A stretch of DNA of 33,524 bases. It comes from a virus. The number at the start of each line of letters is the position of its first letter. The first letter of the stretch is position 1. The notes under the pieces are model-generated. The model was not told where the DNA came from and ran no database searches. It saw only the letters and a list, made by a program, of their open reading frames with translations. The DNA is taken from IMG/VR virus record IMGVR_UViG_3300028840_004237, positions 1 to 33,524 of that record. The stretch is one strand, 5' to 3'. The translations under genes were made by a program, and so were the position numbers. Positions 7,308 through 15,963 of the stretch are shown one piece after another.

Positions 7308-9245
7308 TCAATATTTAATCATAGCCATAGAATATTTGTTTATTGGGCGAGTTTCATTTCCGCCTGTCGCTCCGCTGTCGGCAGCTACAGAATCATACGC
7401 TGCTGCCTCACTTCCGGCGCCCCTTAAATCACTTCTTAATACTAACGATGTGTTTACGCTATGGAAATGTTCTTTAATAGAATCTGGTTGAGTACTGCCA
7501 ATAGTATCTCCTCCAGTTCGTATTGCAGCATCTGGATCTATTCCAGCACCATGATTCCATACACGCCAGAAATAGCCCCTATAATCTGGTACTTGATACA
7601 TAATAGGATTTAGAACATTCTTTATTTTTTCTGCTACTTCTTCTGACGTATCAGTGCTTAAAATATCTTTTACTAGAATTAACGTTCGATCTGCAACAAT
7701 TGGTATTTTTAAAAATTTATCTACAATTAAAACAACATAAAATTCATTATCGTATATCACAGTACCGCTAATATCAGTTCCTGCAACAGTATTATACAAA
7801 AAGTAAGATCCGCTTTGAGTTGATGATCCAGCATTGCATGTGATTGTTGAAATTTGTACTTTTGTTTCATCTCCATATTGTGTTACAGCAAAACTATAAC
7901 CAGTATCTGCATCTGTAATATCTGGTACTAATCCAAAACCAGTATTTGTAACGGTTATAACATTTCCAGCTCTTTCAGCCGTAGCGGATGATTCAGATAT
8001 TGAAAAATCATAATTATCTTTTATTGCATTATATAATCTATTATATTTCCATTTTTCTATGGTTTGACTATTACATTCAAAAAATGCTGGATCAACATTT
8101 TGTGAGTGCATAGGCACAATTGTACCTACCGGAACACAAGGACGTAATTCGTATTTCATACCTGAATTTAAATAGGTATTACTTTGTAAATCAAAACCTG
8201 TGAAAACTGCTGTCAATACATCATATCTCTGCTCTGCTTCAATTACAGAAGGCAATAGCATATTAGGAAGCGTTTCAGCTTGACTTCTAGGTGTTGGATT
8301 ATATTCAAATTCAAGAACTTTTGGTCCTATATTTATTTGATAATTTACAGAATCAACTTGAGCAATTGAATTTAATGGAAATATTAATGAAATTGCAATA
8401 AAATCATCATTATTATCTCCTTTTGTTTTATCTGCAATAGAAGGAATTAATGCTCCGTTTATTTCGTATTTTGTCCACGCTGTGGTTAAATCAAAAGTAC
8501 CTAATATAGTTTCAACTTCACTGCTTGGACTTCCTCCAGTTCCAAAATCCTGAACTGCGGATATTTTAACTGTACTGGCAGTAGAACTTTTACCATAAAA
8601 TGCAATTGAAATTGTTTCATTTGCAAAAGTATGAACACCATAAAATCTTTCAATAACTGCGTGATTTTTAGTTTCACCAACACCAGCTTCTGTGCAGTCA
8701 TACCGTAAAAAACGTTCCGGTCCTCCTTCTAAAGAATCTGATTCATCTAACGGCAAAAAAGATACTGAAACAGTAGAAGTATTATTGCTTTTTTCATATC
8801 CATATGTTGGAGCTATATAATATATTCCAGTTTTACTTACATCAAATGCTGTAAAGTCATTTGAATATAATTCTCTAAATTGCGGATTAGTTACGTAATT
8901 ATCAAAATCTATTTCTGTCGGCGTTGGTGTTGGAGGAGTTCCTTCAACATTTGGAATATATCCGTCTATTGGCGGTCTAATATTAGCAATTCCATCTCTG
9001 CTTACAAATCTTATATAGTAAGGCTCATCTGTTTCAAACCAGATTATAGGTGTTGATCCAGACGGATCAATTGGTACTCCCTCGATTGGGTATGCGTTTA
9101 AACCTGACGCATCTTTATAAACTAATTTATTTGTTTTTTTATCAGAAGATTTAAAAAATTTAATTTTTCCGCCAGCAGCTTGTAAAGTCGTGTTTTGATT
9201 AAAAATAACCCAGTTTGGCACACTGCCAAGTGCTAAATTAGCCAT
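7308..9245 (-). CDS. tail fibre with phage collar domain
   Basis: 645 residues from the second of two adjacent ATGs (9245), which gives a 6-base spacing from GGAGG and a TGATG overlap with the preceding gene. Residues 1-95 form an N-terminal virion-binding-like region (SVPNWVIFNQNTTLQAAGGK). Beta-rich repeats follow. From about residue 370, CVPVGTIVPMHSQNVDPAFF then CNSQ and VPDYRGYFWRVWNHGAG are hallmarks of the phage tail-collar/short-fibre domain. Near the end, STQPDSIKEHFHSV and NETRPINKYSMAMIKY complete that domain. It probably binds the host receptor as a trimer. Confidence 0.75.
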   Translation of the reverse strand: MANLALGSVPNWVIFNQNTTLQAAGGKIKFFKSSDKKTNKLVYKDASGLNAYPIEGVPIDPSGSTPIIWFETDEPYYIRFVSRDGIANIRPPIDGYIPNVEGTPPTPTPTEIDFDNYVTNPQFRELYSNDFTAFDVSKTGIYYIAPTYGYEKSNNTSTVSVSFLPLDESDSLEGGPERFLRYDCTEAGVGETKNHAVIERFYGVHTFANETISIAFYGKSSTASTVKISAVQDFGTGGSPSSEVETILGTFDLTTAWTKYEINGALIPSIADKTKGDNNDDFIAISLIFPLNSIAQVDSVNYQINIGPKVLEFEYNPTPRSQAETLPNMLLPSVIEAEQRYDVLTAVFTGFDLQSNTYLNSGMKYELRPCVPVGTIVPMHSQNVDPAFFECNSQTIEKWKYNRLYNAIKDNYDFSISESSATAERAGNVITVTNTGFGLVPDITDADTGYSFAVTQYGDETKVQISTITCNAGSSTQSGSYFLYNTVAGTDISGTVIYDNEFYVVLIVDKFLKIPIVADRTLILVKDILSTDTSEEVAEKIKNVLNPIMYQVPDYRGYFWRVWNHGAGIDPDAAIRTGGDTIGSTQPDSIKEHFHSVNTSLVLRSDLRGAGSEAAAYDSVAADSGATGGNETRPINKYSMAMIKY

Positions 9246-11176
9246 CATAACCCTCCAAATCCAATCTTTTTAAAAGCAATTCCAGCAGCGGGCGCAGCTC
9301 TACGTAAAAATAAAGGAAGAGCTTTAGTTCCTCTTAATGGTTGTTTTTGTACAATATTTTCAATTAATTTTTCAGCTAAAATAGGATCTTTTTCTATTTT
9401 TTCACGAGATAATCCCGACAAAGCAGAAAGTCCTGTTCTAGCGATAGCTTCTGCGCTTTGGAATGGAAAAGTACCAATAGTCAAAGGATGGCTTACATGC
9501 TGTTCAAAGGCTTTCGGAGATTGTGCTTTTAATTTAGATAATTGATCTAATTCATCTGAAAATTCAGGTAAAAGCTGTCGTTTTTGTGCAGTTCCAAGTT
9601 TATTCCATCGATCTATCATTTTAGCTGGATCACCTTCTGTATCTTTTAACCACCAATAAGCAACTTGGCGCCGGCTAATTCCATTATCATTTGGCAATAA
9701 CTTAAACAATTCATTTAATTTTCCAACTCTATCCGCTTCTTTTCCGCCTTTAACATAATGACTTAAAATATTTGACGGCTCACCTTCTCCATAGGCGTAC
9801 CATTTCCAAAAAGGAGTGGCTTTCTTTGTTCCAGCTATTTTCTTAAATGGAACAACTTGTTTAGCATATTGTTGATCTGCGTTTAATAATGCATCTTTTA
9901 ATAATGGATTGCCTTTCGCTGTATCTTGCATACTTTGTCTTACAGAAGATTTTAACTTTTCAAGATTAGATATTGTAGAATCTCCTACTGGAAGTGCTTT
10001 AATTTGTTCATTAATCGCTTGTTTCATATTCGCAGCATCAGAAAAATTATTTATCTTTTCATTTTCAAATGGTTTTAAATACGACATAACTTTTCTCTGC
10101 TGCACTGTTGCAGTACCTAATTTTTTTCTTTTCTTTAAAGGCGATAATGTATTTTCCAATTGTTTTGAAACAGCACGCATATCGTAACGCGGTAATGGTT
10201 CTTTTGAGCTAAAAAGTTCTTCTGGAGAAATTTCACCTTTTTTTATAGCATTAATTTCTTCTGTCGTAATAGGTTGATAAGTAGGATGGGCTAAACTTAA
10301 TTCATGGAATTTGTCATATAACGCCCCAACACTTTCATGCGGAGCTCTATAAATATAATCTTCAGGTGTTAAATTTCCCTGTCTTTCCAAATATTCTTGT
10401 TTTAAAGTATGTGCAATATCATTAGCTACTGTTCCGGCTTCGCTTCCTCCTTTCAGAGTGTCTAAAATTTCTCCAGTCCTAGAGGCAATTCTGCTTTTTA
10501 ATAGATTAGCCATTAGTGGGCTTAAACGCACTCCTGCTTCTTCTAATCCTTTAGCTCCTGCACCTAATGTTGTTCCTGCTACACCTCCTACCTCAAATGG
10601 GGCTGCTCTTACTTCTCCTGTTCTACCGGCTGATTCTAGCCCGCTCATTAATGCTGCTGGTGCAGCAGCTCTTGCGGTTCCCTTTAATATTTTTCCTAAT
10701 AATGAGGTTTCTTGGGCTCCTTTTAACTCCGGAGCAATCCATAATAACGGATCTAATAATTGTCCTGCTTGCGCTAACGCTGGAACTTGCGCGCGCGAAA
10801 TTACATTAGGAGCTCGCATAAAAGCTTGTCCATGAAGTTCTCTTTTTAATTTAGGAGAAAATTCAGATTCTATTTTTGCAATTAAATTTCCAAATCCAGC
10901 TCCAATATTAAGATAATCCTGTAAAGCACCTCGCCCAAGACTTTCGGCTGCTGCTTTTGTTCGTCCCCATGCTCCGGGTTCAATGAATTGAGTAGTTTGT
11001 GAAGGTTCGCTTTGTGAAAGTTTAGCCAATTTTTCTTCTACAGTAGGCTGCTGTAAGAACTGCAATGCTTCTTCTCGTGAAAGTCCAGATTGTGCAGGTT
11101 GTTCTGAAACTTTAGCTGACTGTTGCGGAATCTGACCTCCTAACATAGCTAAGGCTTCTTCTCTTGAAAGCGCCAT
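9245..11176 (-). CDS. large ejection (internal virion) protein, gp16 position
   Basis: 643 residues, close to the 609 of P22 gp16, and third in a row of three proteins where P22 has gp7-gp20-gp16. The N-terminus carries the duplicated motif LSREEALAML / LSREEALQFL. Residues about 150-220 are rich in Ala and Gly with helix-forming stretches. The remainder is highly charged and helical. Weak sequence conservation is normal for ejection proteins, so the role (delivered into the cell with the DNA, forming part of the trans-envelope channel) is inferred from position, size and composition. The start overlaps the previous stop (TAATG), and AGGAGGAA is the ribosome site. Confidence 0.6.
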   Translation of the reverse strand: MALSREEALAMLGGQIPQQSAKVSEQPAQSGLSREEALQFLQQPTVEEKLAKLSQSEPSQTTQFIEPGAWGRTKAAAESLGRGALQDYLNIGAGFGNLIAKIESEFSPKLKRELHGQAFMRAPNVISRAQVPALAQAGQLLDPLLWIAPELKGAQETSLLGKILKGTARAAAPAALMSGLESAGRTGEVRAAPFEVGGVAGTTLGAGAKGLEEAGVRLSPLMANLLKSRIASRTGEILDTLKGGSEAGTVANDIAHTLKQEYLERQGNLTPEDYIYRAPHESVGALYDKFHELSLAHPTYQPITTEEINAIKKGEISPEELFSSKEPLPRYDMRAVSKQLENTLSPLKKRKKLGTATVQQRKVMSYLKPFENEKINNFSDAANMKQAINEQIKALPVGDSTISNLEKLKSSVRQSMQDTAKGNPLLKDALLNADQQYAKQVVPFKKIAGTKKATPFWKWYAYGEGEPSNILSHYVKGGKEADRVGKLNELFKLLPNDNGISRRQVAYWWLKDTEGDPAKMIDRWNKLGTAQKRQLLPEFSDELDQLSKLKAQSPKAFEQHVSHPLTIGTFPFQSAEAIARTGLSALSGLSREKIEKDPILAEKLIENIVQKQPLRGTKALPLFLRRAAPAAGIAFKKIGFGGL

Positions 11177-12186
11177 TATTTTATTCCTCCTGCCTGCATT
11201 TGAGAAACAGCAGGGGTATGCTGTACACCCGCAGCTTTTAAAACTTCACTGCGACTATATATTCGTCCGTCTTTTCCAATATAAAATCTTTTTCCTGTAC
11301 CTAATACACCAGCATTTTTTGCTTCTTGTTCTTCTTTAATAGCTTCATTTGACCATAAGTTTGATGCCTCAAAAGGATTATATTTCCCTGATGACACGTA
11401 ATCAGAATAGAATTGATTTTTCCTAATACTTGTTAAATATTCATTCCTTAATGTCTGCAATGTCTTTGCTAACGCTTCTGGATTTTGTTTTAAATTTCCT
11501 ACTGCTGCTATAAGTGTATTAAATTCTGCCAAATTTCTAATACCTTTTGATGCTTGAATAACAGTTCTTTGTAATTTTGAAATAAGAGCTTTCATTCGCT
11601 GACCATTTGTAGAGCCCCATGCAACAACTCGTCCGCCGGCAGGACCAAGTGAAGCAGTAGATTGTGGAATAAGATCTAATAACTGATCTATAATAGGAAC
11701 ACCTTTTGCTGCTGCGGAAGCATCTGTAGATACATCTTTTGTAACTTGAAAGAATTGATTAGTTTCTGCTTTTGCAGCAGGATCTGTAAGTTTTGCTTTT
11801 TGTTCTGCTAACGCTAATTTTATATCAGGAGTGAACATTGCGTTAGTTTTTGCCTGTTCTGTTTGTGCTTTTGTTAAATTAATAAGTGCCTGCTCTTTAT
11901 CTGGAGCACTTTGTAATAATAATCTTTGCGTTTGTGTTTGTTGAGGCAGTAAACTTTGTTCTGCTTTTGCTTGTTGTTCAGCAAGTAAACTTTGCGCAAG
12001 TTTTGTTTTTGTCTCTTGCGGAAGTGTTTGAAGTCCAGCTTGTGTTTGTGCTTGAAGTAACGGCATAGCTTGTTTTAAAGCTTCTGTTTTTTGTTCTTCA
12101 CTTTGCGCCTGTTGTAATTGAAGAACCTGCTGGAATAAATTTTCTGTAGGATCTTTAAATTCTAACGGTTTTACAAACTGCATCAT
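11176..12186 (-). CDS. ejection protein, gp20 position
   Basis: 336 residues. The first 140 are strongly helical and Gln/Ala-rich with repeated LLxQQ-type segments (SLLAEQQAKAEQSLLPQQTQ), typical of virion ejection proteins. The second half has TKDVSTDASAAAKGVPIIDQ and a C-terminal GKRFYIGKDGRIYSRSEVLK, a pattern also found near the end of other podovirus injection proteins. P22 gp20 is 471 residues, so this one is shorter. The function is inferred from position between gp7-like and gp16-like genes. Two adjacent ATGs (12186 and 12183) are equally possible starts. Confidence 0.6.
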   Translation of the reverse strand: MMQFVKPLEFKDPTENLFQQVLQLQQAQSEEQKTEALKQAMPLLQAQTQAGLQTLPQETKTKLAQSLLAEQQAKAEQSLLPQQTQTQRLLLQSAPDKEQALINLTKAQTEQAKTNAMFTPDIKLALAEQKAKLTDPAAKAETNQFFQVTKDVSTDASAAAKGVPIIDQLLDLIPQSTASLGPAGGRVVAWGSTNGQRMKALISKLQRTVIQASKGIRNLAEFNTLIAAVGNLKQNPEALAKTLQTLRNEYLTSIRKNQFYSDYVSSGKYNPFEASNLWSNEAIKEEQEAKNAGVLGTGKRFYIGKDGRIYSRSEVLKAAGVQHTPAVSQMQAGGIK

Positions 12187-12197
12187 AACTTTATACC

Positions 12198-12929
12198 TTA
12201 ACTAGATGAACCGCCCGATGAACCGCCCGATTTACCGCCCGATTTACCGCCCGATTTACCGCCAAACATTCCGCCGATCTTTCCAAAAGCAGCTAATCCA
12301 CCGCTTAATAATGAACCCATTCCGCTTTCTCCTGCTTCTTCGCCCTGTCCCTGTGCTGCGTACATCTGACCAAGAAGATTAGCAATATCCTGTGCGCTCA
12401 TCATTCCAAACTGACCTTGTAAAGCTGCTGCCTGCTGTCCTCTGCCTGTTAGGTCTTCTAAACCACCTAAATATTGCTGTCTTAATCCAATAACATTCCC
12501 TAGATATTTTTGAAGATCTCCAGACGTTACTTGCTGGGCTTCTTGCGCTAAAGCTCTTTGCTGTGCACCGCTTCCAACAACTCCTCCAGCAGCCCCTATA
12601 TTTTCAGCAGCTTTTTGCGCCTCCTGTATTTGAGTTTGAGCAAATGGCGAAAGCTGAAATTGAGAACTATATTGACTTAATAATTTTGTTGGATCTGCTC
12701 CCTGCGCTAATGATTGCTGTAATAAAGGCAAAGATTGAGTCCCTGCCTGTGCATATGGGTCTAATCTTCCAATTGCTTGTGCTCCAGCTTGCCTAATTTC
12801 TTTTTCAACACTTGGCATTTGTTCAGCAAAACCTTCCATTCCCTGCTGTTGTCCTTTGGACTGGAAATATTTTAAAACGTAAGGTGCTATTGTAGCAGCT
12901 GCTTGAACAGCAATTTGAGGCCATGACAT
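12198..12929 (-). CDS. ejection/DNA-transfer protein, gp7-like
   Basis: 243 residues, close to P22 gp7 (229). The pattern YAQAGTQSLPLLQQSLAQGA (residues about 58-77), then QFQLSPFAQTQIQEAQKAA and VVGSGAQQRALAQEAQQ, then YLGNVIGLRQQYLGG is the recognisable core of this family: Ala/Gln-rich helices ending in a GLxxQYLGGL segment. The C-terminus is a low-complexity GGKSGGKSGG repeat, encoded by an imperfect 12-bp tandem repeat near 12210-12260. In P22, gp7 is packaged and ejected with DNA and is processed at the N-terminus. GGAT precedes the start, and a dedicated promoter with a palindrome lies just upstream. Confidence 0.7.
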   Translation of the reverse strand: MSWPQIAVQAAATIAPYVLKYFQSKGQQQGMEGFAEQMPSVEKEIRQAGAQAIGRLDPYAQAGTQSLPLLQQSLAQGADPTKLLSQYSSQFQLSPFAQTQIQEAQKAAENIGAAGGVVGSGAQQRALAQEAQQVTSGDLQKYLGNVIGLRQQYLGGLEDLTGRGQQAAALQGQFGMMSAQDIANLLGQMYAAQGQGEEAGESGMGSLLSGGLAAFGKIGGMFGGKSGGKSGGKSGGSSGGSSS

Positions 12930-12955
12930 GAGTTTATCCTTTCTGTAAATTTATT

Positions 12956-13001
12956 TTGAACTAAATGTTCAAATTATATAATAATTACGGCTTAATGTCA
13001 T
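12956..13001 (-). promoter_or_regulatory. promoter with overlapping palindromic operator before ejection genes
   Basis: Minus strand: ATGACA (13001-12996), 17-base spacer, perfect TATAAT (12978-12973), then immediately TTGAACATTTAGTTCAA (12972-12956), an inverted repeat with 6-bp arms and a 5-base centre. The palindrome would cover the transcription start. The -35 element lies within the end of the 12985-13755 gene. Confidence 0.6.
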
Positions 13002-13755
13002 CTAATTTTAACTTTTCTATAGTATGATCAATAAATAAAGATGTAGGAAGATTATTAAATTCTGCTTTTAAAAAGTACAAATTAAAATCAACGCGATCAA
13101 CCAGATCAAATAAGACCAACCGTACATATTGGGTATTGTTTCTATTATCTTCTGTAATGTTTGGTGTGGTTATTTGCGCTGCGAATGGTTTTCTAACAGT
13201 TGTATCTCCAATATAAAAAATATTAGAATCAGCAGAAAACTCAAATGTGCCATCGTTGTTTGTATCAAAAGCTATATTGCATTTCGCCTTTATTTGACTT
13301 CCAAAATTATTTTGTACAAGACCCGATACAACTAATGTCTTATTATGAAAATAAGATAATGTTTTTGGCAGTTTTTGGTATATTTCAAATTGATTTTGAT
13401 TTATTGTATTTATTTTTACATTAATATATCTATCTGATCCTGTTTGTGATGAGACATCAGTGTTTGTGTAATATTTAGGCGTTACGACAAATTTCATCTC
13501 ACCGCCTTTTACAAACCATCCTTCTACAAACTCACCATCAGTAAGCGTAGGTTTATTTTCATTAGTTCTTGACCAGTGAAAATCAGAATTAATTAAGGCA
13601 TTTTGTGCAGTTAAATTATTATGATGCTCGAGTAAATCATTTGTTTGGCGAGCCCAATTTGTCCATTCTTTCTCCATAGGCATTTGTTCAACAACATTTG
13701 CTTTATAGGGCACATTTTGTATTGGTAATGCTTTGTAATTTGTTAATCCGCTCAT
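12985..13755 (-). CDS. virion protein in tail-needle position (gp26 slot)
   Basis: 256 residues. It follows the gp10-like gene with an ATGA overlap, precisely where P22 encodes the tail needle gp26 (233 aa). Unlike gp26 it is not a long coiled coil. After a 60-residue N-terminal segment (VEQMPMEKEWTNWARQTNDL) it is beta-rich, with LINSDFHWSRTNENKPT, a motif resembling the N-x-x-INGxFxxW entry of carbohydrate-binding jelly-roll domains of tail proteins, and GTFEFSADSN. It may therefore be a tail-tip plug with a jelly-roll head, or a minor adhesin replacing the needle. Not recognised by sequence. Confidence 0.5.
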   Translation of the reverse strand: MSGLTNYKALPIQNVPYKANVVEQMPMEKEWTNWARQTNDLLEHHNNLTAQNALINSDFHWSRTNENKPTLTDGEFVEGWFVKGGEMKFVVTPKYYTNTDVSSQTGSDRYINVKINTINQNQFEIYQKLPKTLSYFHNKTLVVSGLVQNNFGSQIKAKCNIAFDTNNDGTFEFSADSNIFYIGDTTVRKPFAAQITTPNITEDNRNNTQYVRLVLFDLVDRVDFNLYFLKAEFNNLPTSLFIDHTIEKLKLDDIKP

Positions 13756-15191
13756 AATTTATTGCTTACTAAAATATCTGCGTACATATCACCTAAAATA
13801 AAAGGCATTTCACCGAAAAATTCGAATTTAAACACCCAGCCAAACCCATCATCTCCACCCGCTAAGCCAAGCGTATCAAGAACAACACGAACGCCAGTAT
13901 TTCCAATAGGTGGAAGTTTTATATCTTTTCCATTATCGAATGTATAACCGCCGTCTTTAGAAATAAATAAAATAAGACGCGGTGTGTTTTCAGGAAAAGT
14001 TACATTTCCCTGTCCGGGTAAAATATTAATAACTAACTTTTTAATATTTATAGATCTGCCAAATTCATCCTTAAAAATCTCACTTGTTCTAATTCTTCTA
14101 ATCGGTTTATCTATATATTGATGATAATTTGCCGACATTTCATAAATTTTTGCTTCATTATATAAACCTATTAAATGTTTATTTGAATAAAAAATATGAG
14201 ATGCTCCAACAAACCGGCTAAAATCATTTGCACAGCGCCTATACCACTGATCTATATTAAAATCATACGTCCACGTTACATTTTCACTTGGAACAGAAAA
14301 TTCAAAAAACAAATGACCGTCAAAATGATAAATATATCCTTCTGATTGATCTAAATCTGAATATAACTGCAACTGTTGTTCAATGATAGTTGTGCTAATT
14401 TTTTTAGGTCGTCCCCCATCAGTTGCCATGATTGACTGGAAACCATTTTTTGTAAATGCAAGCCAAACTAAAATTCCTGAACCAGTAACTATGCATTTTC
14501 TTGCAATACTCCCATTTTCAATTAACGCTCCGTTATTGCGCGAAAATGGGAACACGTTGCTTGGTACAATATCCCACGGTTCTATTGCATCTTGTCCAAA
14601 AATATAAACCGATTGGTTTAATGTTCTAATCGCTTGAATTTTAGTTGATTTACTTTCTATTAATGCAACATCTAACGCATTCCATGATGAGCCGTCTCTA
14701 TACCGCGATTTATACCATTCGGATGTATCGCCTCTAGCGACCAAAAAGAAACCATCAATCTGCGCAATATCTACAGGAGGCAAAGGAAAACCGTCAGCTG
14801 CTATTTCTTCAAAGACGCTTTGTACAAAGTCGAATCTCCAGCCTTTCGAACCATCTACAAATAATACTTCATGATCATTTGATTCAATACCAACATATCC
14901 GACAGAAGTCCCAATGTTGCCAATAATGCTTGCGTTAAATTGTTCATCAACTTGATAAATTGAATTGGAAGCAACAACAAATAATTTCCTATCATCTGTT
15001 ATATGCAATCCTCTGATATTATTTTTACCTGAAAATTGAAGAATTGGAGTATCGGAGAGCCCTGCCATACTACGCATATATTTTTCAGCTGTATCAACCG
15101 TTTGGTACATGTTATACGTTTCACCGCTATTCAATAATAACGGAGATTGTTTTGTATAACCGCCTACTAATGGAATGCGAGCTAAAGGCAT
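13752..15191 (-). CDS. P22 gp10-like tail/DNA-stabilisation protein
   Basis: 479 residues against 472 in P22 gp10. The N-terminus MPLARIPLVGGYTKQSPLLL then SGETYNMYQTV is characteristic: these proteins begin with a conserved L-V-G-x-Y segment followed by the N-M-Y motif. Seven-bladed propeller-like repeats follow (for example IGNIGTSVGYVGIESNDHEV and VAGRGDTSEWY-type turns). The family forms the tail hub below gp4 and retains packaged DNA. The start overlaps the stop of the gp4-like gene (TAATG), consistent with translational coupling. Confidence 0.8.
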   Translation of the reverse strand: MPLARIPLVGGYTKQSPLLLNSGETYNMYQTVDTAEKYMRSMAGLSDTPILQFSGKNNIRGLHITDDRKLFVVASNSIYQVDEQFNASIIGNIGTSVGYVGIESNDHEVLFVDGSKGWRFDFVQSVFEEIAADGFPLPPVDIAQIDGFFLVARGDTSEWYKSRYRDGSSWNALDVALIESKSTKIQAIRTLNQSVYIFGQDAIEPWDIVPSNVFPFSRNNGALIENGSIARKCIVTGSGILVWLAFTKNGFQSIMATDGGRPKKISTTIIEQQLQLYSDLDQSEGYIYHFDGHLFFEFSVPSENVTWTYDFNIDQWYRRCANDFSRFVGASHIFYSNKHLIGLYNEAKIYEMSANYHQYIDKPIRRIRTSEIFKDEFGRSINIKKLVINILPGQGNVTFPENTPRLILFISKDGGYTFDNGKDIKLPPIGNTGVRVVLDTLGLAGGDDGFGWVFKFEFFGEMPFILGDMYADILVSNKL

Positions 15192-15913
15192 TATGTCGTC
15201 CTCAAACGATCATAATTTCTATAATAATCATATTCTGAAAATCTAGGGGCTTCGACGTGAACATCTAGATTTGGTAAGCTGTCAGACTGAACTTTACGCA
15301 ATAAATTCATATATTCTTTTTCTTTTAAATCTGTCCACGAAACTTCTCGATCTGTTATAGGGGCTAATTCTCTAGCTAGTGCATAAACTAAAAATTCATA
15401 GTATTGATCAGGAACACCATCCAGAATAGTATCGTTAGTTTGTTCGGTTAATTTTTGTTTTACTCTAAAAGTAAATGTGTAATTTTGATCTGGTTTTGGA
15501 AAAATTGTAAATCTAGAATAATTATAAAAATATTCGTTCAAAATCCATGCAGGAAGGCTTGAAACAGAAGTATCTCGACCATGTATATAGAAAAGGTTAT
15601 AACTTTTTATATTTAATCGATAAATACGCGCATCTCTTTCGTAAAAAACATTATCTATATGCGTGATAGGTGTTCTGTTAAAATCATAGGAGGTACTTTT
15701 ACCAACTGTATAAACATCTTTTCCAGATGAAATATTCAGATCAAATGTTTCATAAAGCGGTAAATACTGTTGAATTTGAGAATAATGCGAAAAAAGATCA
15801 TTTAAAATGTCTATTGCTTCTGTGAGTTTTGTCCCTCCAAGTACTTCTTCTCGACCCATTGCCTGAATAAGCCGATAAGATCTAAATATTAAACGATTAA
15901 CAGTACGAGACAT
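15191..15913 (-). CDS. P22 gp4-like head-tail adaptor
   Basis: 240 residues. It begins MSRTVNRLIFRSYRLIQAMG then EAIDILNDLFSHY, the helical N-terminal bundle typical of gp4/T7 gp11-type adaptors. DGVPDQYYEFLVYALARELA followed by the ELAP and YMNLLRKV helices is the C-terminal signature of the same family. It would bind the portal ring and close the filled head. It is longer than P22 gp4 (166). Its ribosome site is weak (GAG), and a terminator hairpin lies immediately upstream, so expression should be well below that of coat. Confidence 0.75.
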   Translation of the reverse strand: MSRTVNRLIFRSYRLIQAMGREEVLGGTKLTEAIDILNDLFSHYSQIQQYLPLYETFDLNISSGKDVYTVGKSTSYDFNRTPITHIDNVFYERDARIYRLNIKSYNLFYIHGRDTSVSSLPAWILNEYFYNYSRFTIFPKPDQNYTFTFRVKQKLTEQTNDTILDGVPDQYYEFLVYALARELAPITDREVSWTDLKEKEYMNLLRKVQSDSLPNLDVHVEAPRFSEYDYYRNYDRLRTT

Positions 15914-15926
15914 ACAAATAGCTCAC

Positions 15927-15952
15927 AAAAAGCCGGAGCATTGCGCTCCGGC
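15927..15952 (-). terminator. intrinsic terminator after the coat gene
   Basis: Minus strand: an 8-bp perfect GC-rich stem (GCCGGAGC/GCTCCGGC, 15952-15945 with 15939-15932) with a 5-base loop, followed by a run of five T (15931-15927). It lies 11 bases past the coat stop and before the gp4-like start. It probably acts as a partial terminator, reducing downstream transcription. Confidence 0.8.
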
Positions 15953-15963
15953 ATATTGAAAGA

